The position numbers and the translations under genes were made by a program. Under the pieces are notes generated by a model. It saw only the letters and a list, made by a program, of their open reading frames with translations, was not told where the DNA came from and did no database searches. This document shows, one piece after another, positions 53,495-61,552 of a stretch of DNA of 64,000 nt. Source of the stretch: an uncultured Oscillospiraceae bacterium (GTDB lineage Bacteria > Bacillota > Clostridia > Oscillospirales > Ruminococcaceae); the NCBI GenBank assembly GCA_934466475.1, contig CAKSLI010000003.1, positions 124,001 to 188,000 of the forward strand. The letters are read 5' to 3'. Numbering within the stretch: the stretch's first letter is position 1; every line of letters starts with the position of its first letter.

Positions 53495-54931
53495 GTGGGC
53501 GTTGAGATAAAAAGCGAACACATTGACATAAACGGCAGCACCGTTCTGCTGGTTTCGGTACGCGGAGGCAGCGCCGTTATCGGCACCTGCTCCGCCGGCT
53601 ACGGCTCAAAGCGCGGAGATACATCGGCGCTGACGCGGCTGTTCTATATCGGGAACAGTCCCGCAATAGAGATACTCTGCCCGAATCACGGCAGCAAGAA
53701 CTCTGACAAGCTGATCTCCCTGTGCGGCAGCTATTCTTTTATGGACGAGGATATACACGACAAGCTGTCCGAGAGCCTCACAAAGCTCAACCGCGGAGAA
53801 TCGCTCCCGGCAGGTCTGCATGATGTATTCGCGCTGCTGCCTGACGGAGTATACACTGCATACATCAGCGACTATTACCCGACTGACGGCGCGGGTTCGT
53901 TCTTCTGGGGAGCTTATAACCTCACTCACGAGATACACGGCACCGCCGAGCACAACCGTACTATCGGCACGGAAAAGACATACCGCCCCTGCTTCCTGAT
54001 ACCCGGCGCTCCGCTGGACGGCTTTGACTCCAAGACGCTCACAGCGACAAACGAGGCTGTAAAGTCGCGCACTGTCCAGGGAATTGCATACCACTTGTCC
54101 GGGCTCCATTCCGTGCTGCTGAAAGGACATCACGGTGCAGTTTCCTGCGTTGACAAGAAACTGCCTTTCAGATGCGCAGTCATCGAAAAGCTCACCGAGC
54201 CCTACACTGACCTGTTCGTTACGCCAGTTGCAGAGCCTGCTCCCGCAGAGCCCGCCGAGGCTTCATCCGAAACGAACGCCGAAACAGCAGAGCCGGAGAC
54301 TCCCACACAGGCAAAGCAAGTGGATATTCCGGAGCCGGAGGGAATCACAGGATTCCGCAGCGCATCCACAAAGATACCGCTGGAATTCATGCCGCGCGAT
54401 ATGCTGAAGCTCATCATCGAAACCCGCACGGAATACAAGCCTGATCACTACAAAACGCTGTACAAGAAGCTCGGCTCCGTCCGTAAGAAGACTTACAGCA
54501 ACAAGCTGCTCCCACGTCCTGTGCTGGAAGCCTGCGAGCAGATGCCGGACTGTGAGATGATGGAATCCGTTTTTGCGGTGCAGAAGCTCACGCAGCAGCA
54601 GCTTGACGCGCTCCTCTCCGGAGAAACCGAGTGCAACGGAGAGATAATTATTTCGCCGAATTTCTACTCCAGCATAGTGACGGCATGCAACTTCCTGCAA
54701 TATTCAAACCCGAAGAAGTTCATAGACTTCTCGCTGAATATACTCGATAATCCGGAGCTTTACGCAACGCACGAGTACATTGCAAACCGTATTTCCCGCG
54801 TCACCAGCAAGGAGATCTATTCCTACTTCAAGAATGTCGCCGCCAACCGCGAAACGGCAGAAGAAAAGCTGCTCCCCATAGCAGAAAGGTACATTTCCTA
54901 CTATGAGAAACAGCAGAACAGCGAACAATAA
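53495..54931 (+). CDS. Protein of unknown function (478 residues)
   Basis: GTG start with GGAGGT eight bases upstream. No signal peptide or membrane helix. Residues 1-240 look like a compact alpha/beta domain (STVLLVSVRGGSAVIGTC, DGVYTAYISDYYPTDGAGSF, HSVLLKGHHGAVSCVDKK). Residues about 245-285 are an A/E/P/T-rich linker. Residues 290-478 are helical and polar, with many Tyr and Lys (TEYKPDHYKTLYKKLGSVRK, SNPKKFIDFSLNILDNPELY). I recognise no family. It shares an operon with the two-helix membrane protein, hinting at a membrane-linked two-component assembly. A terminator follows. Confidence 0.75.
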   Translation: MGVEIKSEHIDINGSTVLLVSVRGGSAVIGTCSAGYGSKRGDTSALTRLFYIGNSPAIEILCPNHGSKNSDKLISLCGSYSFMDEDIHDKLSESLTKLNRGESLPAGLHDVFALLPDGVYTAYISDYYPTDGAGSFFWGAYNLTHEIHGTAEHNRTIGTEKTYRPCFLIPGAPLDGFDSKTLTATNEAVKSRTVQGIAYHLSGLHSVLLKGHHGAVSCVDKKLPFRCAVIEKLTEPYTDLFVTPVAEPAPAEPAEASSETNAETAEPETPTQAKQVDIPEPEGITGFRSASTKIPLEFMPRDMLKLIIETRTEYKPDHYKTLYKKLGSVRKKTYSNKLLPRPVLEACEQMPDCEMMESVFAVQKLTQQQLDALLSGETECNGEIIISPNFYSSIVTACNFLQYSNPKKFIDFSLNILDNPELYATHEYIANRISRVTSKEIYSYFKNVAANRETAEEKLLPIAERYISYYEKQQNSEQ

Positions 54932-54936
54932 ATTAT

Positions 54937-54965
54937 AAAGGAGGCTTTACAGCCTCCTTTGCTTT
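54937..54965. terminator. Terminator between the unknown operon and dut
   Basis: Perfect stem AAAGGAGGCT/AGCCTCCTTT (54937-54946, 54951-54960) with a four-base loop; serves the convergent genes. Confidence 0.87.
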
Positions 54966-55455
54966 ATTTGGTCGTAGAACCAAATCCGCCGTTCCTGACG
55001 CCTTCTGCGTCATCGTCAACGGTTATTCCGAACTCCACGAAAATTCCCTGTGCAAAGCCTGTTCCTGCCGGGATCTCAAGCGTCTTTCCCTCGTTGGAAT
55101 CATTCGTCAGTTTGATGAAGATGTGGCCCTCGTTATCGGAATCTGAGTAATCGCTGTCTATTATTCCCACCGTGTTATTGAGCTGAAGGCGGTACTTGAA
55201 GCCAAGACCGCTCCTGGGATAGAGCTTCAGCACCCAGCCCTGCTCTATCAGCGCCCTGATTCCGGTAGGTATCTTCACGGTCTCTCCAGGGGCGAGAGTT
55301 ATCGCATACGGAGCATAGAAATCATAGCCCGCAGAGCCCGCTGTTGCACGGCGCGGCAGCTTTATGCCATTGTAGATCTCCTCTGCGTCCGGACGGTCGC
55401 AGCCCTCTTTGAACTGCGTTATGCTGACCTTTTCAAACTTAGCTATTCTTTTCAT
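54964..55455 (-). CDS. dut: dUTP diphosphatase
   Basis: 163 residues of the trimeric dUTPase family; converts dUTP to dUMP and keeps uracil out of DNA. The five motifs are in order: AGYDFYAP, PRSGLGFK, LNNTVGIIDSDYSD, FAQGIFVEF and the C-terminal RNGGFGSTTK. Slightly longer than the minimal form because of an N-terminal extension and an acidic DSDNEGH insert. It follows nrdG by nine bases, so deoxynucleotide synthesis and dUTP removal share a transcript. Confidence 0.94.
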   Translation of the reverse strand: MKRIAKFEKVSITQFKEGCDRPDAEEIYNGIKLPRRATAGSAGYDFYAPYAITLAPGETVKIPTGIRALIEQGWVLKLYPRSGLGFKYRLQLNNTVGIIDSDYSDSDNEGHIFIKLTNDSNEGKTLEIPAGTGFAQGIFVEFGITVDDDAEGVRNGGFGSTTK

Positions 55456-55464
55456 AATGCCTCC

Positions 55465-55953
55465 TTAATCAAAAAGTACTACCTTGCCTAGCCTGAGTGT
55501 TTCCTGCACGTCAATAACGCGCTGGTTGGAGCTCCCTTTCCAATGGAGCTTCGGGTCGCGGACCGCCTCAACATACGGTCCATCTACAATAACGTCAAGA
55601 TACGGTACTATCTCCAGATCCTGAATATCCTCCCAAAGGTAGCCGGTGTACAGCCATATCGTCTTTTCCGGAAGCTGCTCGCGCACTTTTTTCGCAAGCC
55701 GGGTTATCTCCCCGCGGTTGTGCACATGGAGCGGGTCTCCGCCGCTGAACGTGATTCCGCTGATGTAATCCGCCGACAACTTCTCAAAGAGCTCCTGCTC
55801 GGCCGCTTCGTCAAAGGGGATACCTCCGTCAATATCCCATGTTATCGGGTTATGGCAGCCGCGGCAGCGGTGCTCGCAGCCCGCCACCCACAGAACGGTG
55901 CGGAGTCCGTCCCCGTTCAGCATATCGTCTGTCGTTATGTTATGGTAACGCAT
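55465..55953 (-). CDS. nrdG: Anaerobic ribonucleotide reductase activating protein
   Basis: 162 residues, radical SAM. The cluster motif is CEHRCRGC (CxxxCxxC, residues 26-33). TFSGGDPLHVHN binds SAM and IWLYTGYLWEDI follows. It generates the glycyl radical on NrdD. Located 20 bases after nrdD and 9 before dut. Length is typical of class III activases. Confidence 0.95.
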   Translation of the reverse strand: MRYHNITTDDMLNGDGLRTVLWVAGCEHRCRGCHNPITWDIDGGIPFDEAAEQELFEKLSADYISGITFSGGDPLHVHNRGEITRLAKKVREQLPEKTIWLYTGYLWEDIQDLEIVPYLDVIVDGPYVEAVRDPKLHWKGSSNQRVIDVQETLRLGKVVLFD

Positions 55954-55973
55954 ATTCCTGATTCTCTCGTTTC

Positions 55974-58094
55974 TTACATACTCTTTCTGTCTGCTATTTC
56001 AGCCATTTTAGCGGCATTAAGGCGCGTGTCGCCCTTTACTCTCGAATAGCTCAGGTAGCCGTTCATGCGGTCTATCTTGGTCAGATTGCTGCTGCCGCAC
56101 TTGGGGCATACGTCCATTTCAAGCTGCTGATAACCGCAGTCATCGCAGTACGCAAGCGAAAGGTTGACGCCCTCGTAAAAGCCCTTCTTCATTGCGCGGC
56201 GCACAAGGGTTTCAACAGCTCCCTTGTTGTAGTCTATCGGATAGCGGACGTACTGTATCTTTCCTCCGTTGAACATATCCCAGAAACGCTGCTCCTTGTC
56301 CTGCTTCTGGATAGGCGTGATATCCTCGGTGACATGGCAGTGGAAGCTGTTGCTTACATATTCGCGGTCGGATACGTTCTCGATTATCCCGTACTTCTTG
56401 CGGAACTGCTTTATCTGGAGGCCGCAGAGATTTTCCGCGGGAGTACCGTATATCGCATAGAGGTGGCCGTCCTCTTTCTTGAACTCGTTGATACGCTTAT
56501 TGATGAACTCCATGGTTCTGAGCGAGAAGCTGCCGTCCTCAACAAGGGACTTCTTGTCCGCAAGCTCCTCAAGCTCGTTGAGCGCGGTGATTCCAAAGGA
56601 CGCAGTTGCAGATTTCAGCAGCGGCTTTATCTTGTCGTGTATTCCGAGGTGTCCCCCAAGGAATCCGCCCTCGCAGTAAGCCAGGGGGTTGGTGCTTGCC
56701 TTCATCTCGCCGAGATAATCATAGGTGCGTATGTGAATCTTTCTGATAAGATTCAGGTAGTAGTCCAGCACCTCAAAGAAATCCCTGCTCTCCTGCTGAG
56801 CCTTTGCATATATCATCGGAAGGTGGAGCGACACCGCACCGATGTTGAATCTTCCGACAAATACCGGCTTGTCGTCCTCGTCCGCGGGCTCCATGCCGCC
56901 TCTCTCAAACCACGGGGACAGGAACGCACGGCAGCCCATCGGACTGATTATCCTGCCGTATTTCTTGTAAATGGAAGCAACATAGCCGTCCCCGGACAGG
57001 CTCAGCCAGTCGGGATACATAGCCTTCTGGCTGCACTCAACGCCGGCTCTGAACACATCTTCAAGGGGCTTACCGGGGCCGTGGAGGTTCTCGTCATAGA
57101 GGAACACGATTTTCGGGAAAAGCACTGGTTTCTTGCAGTTCTTCTTGCCCTGACCCTTTCTGCGGACGTCCAGCATGGTTATGCTTGCCATTTTAGCAAA
57201 TCTTCCCGTGCCTGTGCCGGCAGTCATTGTGATGAACGGATAGTCGCCGCGGCTGGAGCTTACGGAATTGAACTTGTACTCCCAGCCCTGGAAGCCCTGC
57301 TCAAAGTCTACCTTGACATCGTTCATCGCTTCACGGTCTGCGGCTTCGTCAGAAAGTCCCAGGCTCTTATAGCGGTCGTACTGCTTCTTGTAGGACTTCT
57401 CCGCATACGGCTCCAGCAGGAGGTCAACGCTCGGCACGGTAAATCCGCCGTACTGCTGGCTGGCAGCGGACAGCGTAATATCTCCGATGACATCAAATGC
57501 GACCGCCAGGGTCTTAGGCTCGTTGTACCAGAGATTTCCCATCTCAAAGCCGCCCTCCAGTACGCTCTTTACATCGAACAGGCAGCAGTTCATCGTATCA
57601 CGGCGGGCGCTCATGTCATGGACATAAATGTAGCCATCGCGGCACGCCTGAAGCTCCTCGGTCGTCATAAAGAACTTCTGGTAAAGCTCCTTGTTGAGCT
57701 CGTTGAATATCAGGCTCCTTTTGGTGGAAACCAGCGCAGAGTCAGTGTTGGAATTCTCCTTGTCGCCGATGTACATAATGGACTGGCTCTTTTTATACAC
57801 CTCGTCCAGCATGCTTACGAAATCCTGCTTGTAGTTGCGGTAGTCCTTGTAGCTCTTGGCAACAGCGGGATTCGTGGCTTCAAGCGCGCCCTCCACGATG
57901 TTATGCATCTGCGCGATTGTTATTTCATCGGTTCCGAGCGCCTCAGCCTTTTCTGTGACGAATTTGCAGATAAAGTCGATTTCCTCGGGTTTGAAGGTAT
58001 ACATCACCCTGGTGGCTGATTTATTTACCGCGTTCACCACCTTCTGAACGTTGAATTCTTCCTTGGTGTTGTCCTTTTTTATAACCCGAATCAT
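55974..58094 (-). CDS. nrdD: Anaerobic ribonucleoside-triphosphate reductase (class III)
   Basis: 706 residues; reduces NTPs to dNTPs without oxygen. An N-terminal ATP-cone (residues 1-90, KKDNTKEEFNVQKVVNAVN) provides allosteric control. The catalytic barrel contains NCCLFDVKSVLEGG and the thiyl and formate region. Near the end, a four-Cys zinc site CDDCG...CPKCG precedes the glycyl-radical motif RMNGYLSYSR (Gly about 679). It begins the nrdD-nrdG-dut operon. Confidence 0.96.
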   Translation of the reverse strand: MIRVIKKDNTKEEFNVQKVVNAVNKSATRVMYTFKPEEIDFICKFVTEKAEALGTDEITIAQMHNIVEGALEATNPAVAKSYKDYRNYKQDFVSMLDEVYKKSQSIMYIGDKENSNTDSALVSTKRSLIFNELNKELYQKFFMTTEELQACRDGYIYVHDMSARRDTMNCCLFDVKSVLEGGFEMGNLWYNEPKTLAVAFDVIGDITLSAASQQYGGFTVPSVDLLLEPYAEKSYKKQYDRYKSLGLSDEAADREAMNDVKVDFEQGFQGWEYKFNSVSSSRGDYPFITMTAGTGTGRFAKMASITMLDVRRKGQGKKNCKKPVLFPKIVFLYDENLHGPGKPLEDVFRAGVECSQKAMYPDWLSLSGDGYVASIYKKYGRIISPMGCRAFLSPWFERGGMEPADEDDKPVFVGRFNIGAVSLHLPMIYAKAQQESRDFFEVLDYYLNLIRKIHIRTYDYLGEMKASTNPLAYCEGGFLGGHLGIHDKIKPLLKSATASFGITALNELEELADKKSLVEDGSFSLRTMEFINKRINEFKKEDGHLYAIYGTPAENLCGLQIKQFRKKYGIIENVSDREYVSNSFHCHVTEDITPIQKQDKEQRFWDMFNGGKIQYVRYPIDYNKGAVETLVRRAMKKGFYEGVNLSLAYCDDCGYQQLEMDVCPKCGSSNLTKIDRMNGYLSYSRVKGDTRLNAAKMAEIADRKSM

Positions 58095-58174
58095 CCTGTG
58101 ACATTCCTTTCGCTCATGAATATTCTATGTGCCGCAGATGTAGTTTTCATTCTATATCTAGTAGCAGTATATCT

Positions 58175-58203
58175 ATAATAGCACTTTTTCTTGTATAAGT
58201 CAA
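58175..58203 (-). promoter_or_regulatory. Promoter of the nrdD-nrdG-dut operon
   Basis: Minus-strand TTGACT (58198-58203), 17-base spacer, TATTAT (58175-58180). Downstream AGATATA repeats were checked for NrdR boxes but do not fit a clear consensus. Confidence 0.78.
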
Positions 58204-58328
58204 GCCATTATCGGTGATATTCATTTTTTACATAGTAAAAAAGAAACCCGAAAATTTGTGCGGAATTACCGTTGACAGCCGCAAACCGCCATGCAATGCC
58301 ATGTAACGCATTTACATGAAAATGGCGC

Positions 58329-58351
58329 AAAAAATGTCCCGAACAGGGCAC
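58329..58351 (-). terminator. Probable terminator of the rpiB-upp operon
   Basis: On the minus strand GTGCCC..GGGAC (58336-58351) is followed by ATTTTTTG. A second hairpin, CCTGCCG/CGGCAGG (58358-58381), lies just before it. Between here and the nrd promoter (58204-58328) nothing else was recognised. Confidence 0.6.
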
Positions 58352-58427
58352 GTCCAGCCTGCCGCAGGATAATACGGCAGGTGTCGTGTATTCCCCCATT
58401 CAGGACGCTTTTCTATCTCTGTATAAA

Positions 58428-59060
58428 TTACTTTGTGCCGTAAAGTCTGTCGCCGCAGTCGCCGATTCCGGGAACGATATAGAGGTTCTCGTTCAGACCC
58501 TTGTCAATAGCGCCGGTGATGATGTCAACGTCGGGATGAGCCTCCTGAACTGCCTTGACGCCCTCCGGGCATGTGATGATGCACATGAACTTGATCTGCT
58601 TTGCGCCTGCATTCTTTACGATATTGATTGCCTTGATAGCGGAGCCGCCGGTTGCGAGCATAGGATCGAGGATAATCACTTCGCGGTTCGCGATATCAAA
58701 CGGGAGCTTGCAGTAATACTCATGTGTGGTATTGCCGTTCACCTCGTCGCGGTAAAGACCGATATGACCTACCTTAGCCGCAGGAACCAGCGCCAGTGCG
58801 CCCTCCATCATGCCGAGACCGGCTCTCATTATCGGAACAAAAGCTACCTTTCTGCCGCTGATGATGTTGGAATCAGCCAGCCCCAGAGGGGTTTCGATCT
58901 GGACCTGCTTCAGCGGGAGATCGCGTGTTGCCTCATAGCACATGAACATTGCTATCTCCTGAACCAGCTCGCGGAACTCCTTAGCGCCTGTGTTCTTATC
59001 GCGCAGAAGTGAGATCTTGTGCTGAACCAGCGGGTGATCGCAGACGATTACGTTACTCAT
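58428..59060 (-). CDS. upp: Uracil phosphoribosyltransferase
   Basis: 210 residues; salvages uracil to UMP using PRPP. The PRPP-binding loop is [17 protein letters not shown] (about residues 126-142); the flexible-loop start [19 protein letters not shown] is [19 protein letters not shown], and the C-terminal uracil loop is [16 protein letters not shown]. Two bases separate it from rpiB upstream, with GGAGG in the rpiB 3' end, so the genes are co-transcribed: both handle pentose phosphate chemistry that leads to PRPP. Confidence 0.96.
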   Translation of the reverse strand: MSNVIVCDHPLVQHKISLLRDKNTGAKEFRELVQEIAMFMCYEATRDLPLKQVQIETPLGLADSNIISGRKVAFVPIMRAGLGMMEGALALVPAAKVGHIGLYRDEVNGNTTHEYYCKLPFDIANREVIILDPMLATGGSAIKAINIVKNAGAKQIKFMCIITCPEGVKAVQEAHPDVDIITGAIDKGLNENLYIVPGIGDCGDRLYGTK

Positions 59061-59062
59061 TG

Positions 59063-59497
59063 TTACTTTTCCTCCAGCTTCATTATCTTATCAACGCGGC
59101 GCGCGTGGCGTCCGCCCTCAAATTCGGTTTCAAGGAATATATCGGTTATCTCGGCCGCAAGTCCGGCGCCGATAACTCTGCCGCCCATGCACAGTACGTT
59201 CGCGTCGTTGTGCAGGCGTGTATATTTTGCGGAATACCAGTCGCCGCAAAGTGCAGCGCGTATTCCCTTTATCTTGTTTGCGGAAATGGAAATGCCGACT
59301 CCGGTGCCGCATATAAGAATGCCCTTGTCAGCTTCGCCGGAAACTACCTTCGCGCAGGTCTTTTCGGCGATATCCGGATAATCAACGCTCTCGCCGTTGC
59401 AGCCGCAGTCGATGTACTGGACGCCCTTTTCTTCAAGATGCTTGATGATTTCGCACTTGAGCGCGTAGCCAGCGTGATCTGAACCGATAGCTATCAT
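59063..59497 (-). CDS. rpiB: Ribose 5-phosphate isomerase B
   Basis: 144 residues. [13 protein letters not shown] at the start, then the [13 protein letters not shown] loop, and the active-site Cys in [17 protein letters not shown]. It interconverts ribulose-5-P and ribose-5-P. The ATG is preceded by GAGGT; a GTG immediately before it is possible. It heads the rpiB-upp pair, with its own promoter. Confidence 0.95.
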   Translation of the reverse strand: MIAIGSDHAGYALKCEIIKHLEEKGVQYIDCGCNGESVDYPDIAEKTCAKVVSGEADKGILICGTGVGISISANKIKGIRAALCGDWYSAKYTRLHNDANVLCMGGRVIGAGLAAEITDIFLETEFEGGRHARRVDKIMKLEEK

Positions 59498-59530
59498 CAC
59501 TGATACCTCTTTTCAAAAGAATATATTCTT

Positions 59531-59559
59531 ATTATACAACAAATCTCTGCTTTGGTCAA
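59531..59559 (-). promoter_or_regulatory. Promoter of rpiB-upp
   Basis: Minus-strand TTGACC (59554-59559), 17-base spacer, TATAAT (59531-59536). Confidence 0.83.
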
Positions 59560-59577
59560 TAGCTTTTTTAATTATTT

Positions 59578-59608
59578 CAAAAAAAGAGCGCCGCACGCGC
59601 AGCGCCCT
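59578..59608 (-). terminator. Terminator of the fhs-tsaEB-RNHCP gene run
   Basis: Stem AGAGCGC/GCGCCCT with one G-U pair (59585-59591 and 59602-59608), followed on the minus strand by a run of seven or more Ts. Confidence 0.78.
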
Positions 59609-59625
59609 TTTCAACAATTAACCGT

Positions 59626-60051
59626 TTATTTCATTGAGCCGTCCCCGCCCATAAGCGCGGTGAGCTCCTCAATGCGCTCTATCGGGAACGGAGGCTCGCA
59701 CAGCGGCTTCAGCGCTATGCTCATCAGCTTCATGGGATTGTCGTCAGCAGCGGTGCGGTTGCTTGAAAACACGCCGCACCGCCGGCAGCGGTGTATTATA
59801 GCCCACTCGCCGCTCTTCCTGACCCAGACCGCCACAGGCTCCATTATCCCGCCGCAGTCGGAAGCCCGGTCGCCAGGCTCGTTATCAACGTGCAGGCTGG
59901 AAAGGCAGTTCGGGCAGTGATTCCTGTGGCCGCTTCCCGCGCCCTCCGGAACCACGGTCCTCCCGCATACGCGGCAGGTGAATACGTCATTGCACGGGTG
60001 AGTCTTATAATATCCTTTTTCGTAGAGCTTTCTCTTATTTTCACGGTTCAT
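59626..60051 (-). CDS. RNHCP-domain protein
   Basis: 141 residues with cysteine pairs: TCRVCGRTV, then the naming motif RNHCPNCLSSLHVD, and HRCRRCG. These suggest two zinc-binding knuckles. The RNHCP family has no established function; zinc-ribbon proteins of this size usually contact nucleic acid. It follows tsaB after 134 bases, so its co-transcription with the tsa genes is likely but not certain. Confidence 0.88.
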   Translation of the reverse strand: MNRENKRKLYEKGYYKTHPCNDVFTCRVCGRTVVPEGAGSGHRNHCPNCLSSLHVDNEPGDRASDCGGIMEPVAVWVRKSGEWAIIHRCRRCGVFSSNRTAADDNPMKLMSIALKPLCEPPFPIERIEELTALMGGDGSMK

Positions 60052-60092
60052 TCTGTGTCCTCCATACGTTCGTCCAAAGTTAAGTCAGAACG

Positions 60093-60123
60093 CCGGGAGG
60101 AATGCCGTCCGCAGACCTCCCGG
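60093..60123. other. GC-rich hairpin between tsaB and the RNHCP gene
   Basis: Perfect eight-base stem CCGGGAGG/CCTCCCGG with a 15-base loop and no T run. On each side are related strings, CCAAAGTTAAGTCAG (60074-60088) and GTAAAGTTAGTCAA (60141-60154). Could be a processing or attenuation site; no function assigned. Confidence 0.4.
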
Positions 60124-60185
60124 TCAACGAACAATAGCCGATGTAAAGTTAGTCAAACAAATTCTCCTTGTGTCAGTAATTAAAG

Positions 60186-60878
60186 TTATTCCGTAACTGG
60201 CCTGCCCTCGCGCGCCAGTCTCTCGCGCTCCGCCTGGGGGAGCCTGAGATAGCTCGGCATGAGCGCCGCCGGGTCGATAAGCGCCCTGCCCTGCGCCGCA
60301 AGGCACACTCCGCTGCCGCGCTGGAATCTCAGGGGATACGGTGCGAGCTCAAACTTTTCCCCGGTGGACTTATGCGCAAGCTCCGCGCCGTCTCCGGCGA
60401 GTATCATCCTGCCGGACATGGTTTCAAGCTCCTTTGCGAGCTCCTCCAGACGTATCGCGCGGTCACCGCACAGGCGGGTGATAACTCCGCCCTCGCTGCG
60501 GAAAACGGCATTGTAGACCTGCCCGCAGCGTGCGTCCATGCAGCAGACTATCGTGCCGTCTATCCCCGGGAAGTTGTACGCTATCGCCTCCAGCGAGGAA
60601 ACGGGGACGCACTTCTTCCCCGCGCCGTAGCACATTCCCTTGACGGTGGAAACCCCTATTCGCAGTCCGGTGAAAGATCCCGGACCCACAGTCACAGCCG
60701 CTGCGTCAAGGTCGGCTATGGAAACTCCCGCGCACTTCATCATGCTCTCTATCATCGGGAGAAGCGTCTGGGAATGCGTGTGCTTCGTGTTCAAAAACTG
60801 CTCTGCGATTATCCTGCCGGAATCGTCCATAAGTGCGCAGCCTGCGCTTATCGCGGAGCTGTCTATGCCTAAAATCAT
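60186..60878 (-). CDS. tsaB: tRNA threonylcarbamoyladenosine biosynthesis protein TsaB
   Basis: 230 residues of the ASKHA fold. MILGIDSSAISAGCAL and THSQTLLPMIE open the protein; VTVGPGSFTGLRIGVSTVKG is the signature. TsaB pairs with TsaD and TsaE to place the threonylcarbamoyl group on tRNA A37. It follows tsaE by 20 bases. The neighbours tsaE and (elsewhere in the window) sua5 make three of the four pathway genes; tsaD is not in the window. Confidence 0.93.
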   Translation of the reverse strand: MILGIDSSAISAGCALMDDSGRIIAEQFLNTKHTHSQTLLPMIESMMKCAGVSIADLDAAAVTVGPGSFTGLRIGVSTVKGMCYGAGKKCVPVSSLEAIAYNFPGIDGTIVCCMDARCGQVYNAVFRSEGGVITRLCGDRAIRLEELAKELETMSGRMILAGDGAELAHKSTGEKFELAPYPLRFQRGSGVCLAAQGRALIDPAALMPSYLRLPQAERERLAREGRPVTE

Positions 60879-60898
60879 CTTATCACTCCCTCAGCGTA

Positions 60899-61552
60899 TC
60901 ACAGATACGACTTGTTTTCAAGCTCGTTCCAGTAGGGCTTCATGCCGCGGCTCTCCATATAATGCGTGAACGTGTCAGCATTTTCCGCCGAAATGCGAGG
61001 CTCTGTCCAGAGAGCGCCGCAGCCCTCGCAGATACGGACGATATCTCCGGTCTGCCTTACGGTGGAGCGGGAGACCTCGTTGCTGCCGCACAGCGGGCAG
61101 ACGATGCGTCCGCTGACCTTTATGCGCCGCTCACTGTCGCCGGATTTCTTGATGCGTATTTTCAGTATGGTGCGGGTGCTGTCGCCGGAAAGCTCCTGCT
61201 CAAGACCCTCGATGTTCTCGCTCCATTCCGCCGCGATTATTCCGCCGCGGTCGAGGTAATCAAGGAACCCAATAGCGTACAGGTCGTCATAGCTGTCTAT
61301 GCGGTAGAGGTCGAAGTGGAACAGCGGCAGTCTGCCATCGGTGTACTCGTTTACCAGGGCGAATGTCGGACTGGTGACCGGGTCGGTTATGCCGAGAGCC
61401 GCGGCAAGCCCCTTGGTGAAAGTGGTCTTGCCGGCGCCCATGTCTCCCTCGTAGAGGATAATATCTCCCGCCCGGAGCTGGGTCGCTATCTCGGCGGCTA
61501 TGCGTGCGGTGTCCTCCGGGCTTTCCGAGATGTACTCAACGTATTCTTCCAT
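60899..61552 (-). CDS. tsaE: TsaE ATPase with an added C-terminal zinc ribbon
   Basis: 217 residues. Residues 1-148 are ordinary TsaE: P-loop GDMGAGKTT (36-44), TSPTFALVNEY, PLFHFDLYRI, IAAEWSENI. TsaE hydrolyses ATP to recycle the TsaBD complex. Residues about 150-217 are extra: Cys152, Cys155, Cys175 and Cys178 form a zinc-ribbon pattern (CPLCG ... CEGCG), followed by a polar helical tail. TsaE is normally about 140-160 residues, so this is a fusion or extension. The ATG overlaps the fhs stop by one base (TGATG). Confidence 0.9.
   Translation of the reverse strand: MEEYVEYISESPEDTARIAAEIATQLRAGDIILYEGDMGAGKTTFTKGLAAALGITDPVTSPTFALVNEYTDGRLPLFHFDLYRIDSYDDLYAIGFLDYLDRGGIIAAEWSENIEGLEQELSGDSTRTILKIRIKKSGDSERRIKVSGRIVCPLCGSNEVSRSTVRQTGDIVRICEGCGALWTEPRISAENADTFTHYMESRGMKPYWNELENKSYL

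Noticed and set aside
56334-58019. Open frame of about 560 codons on the + strand
   Set aside because: Antisense to nrdD, whose motifs are complete; no promoter or ribosome site.
58140-58180. NrdR boxes upstream of nrdD
   Set aside because: AGATATA-like repeats are present but do not form the paired 16-base boxes expected of NrdR.
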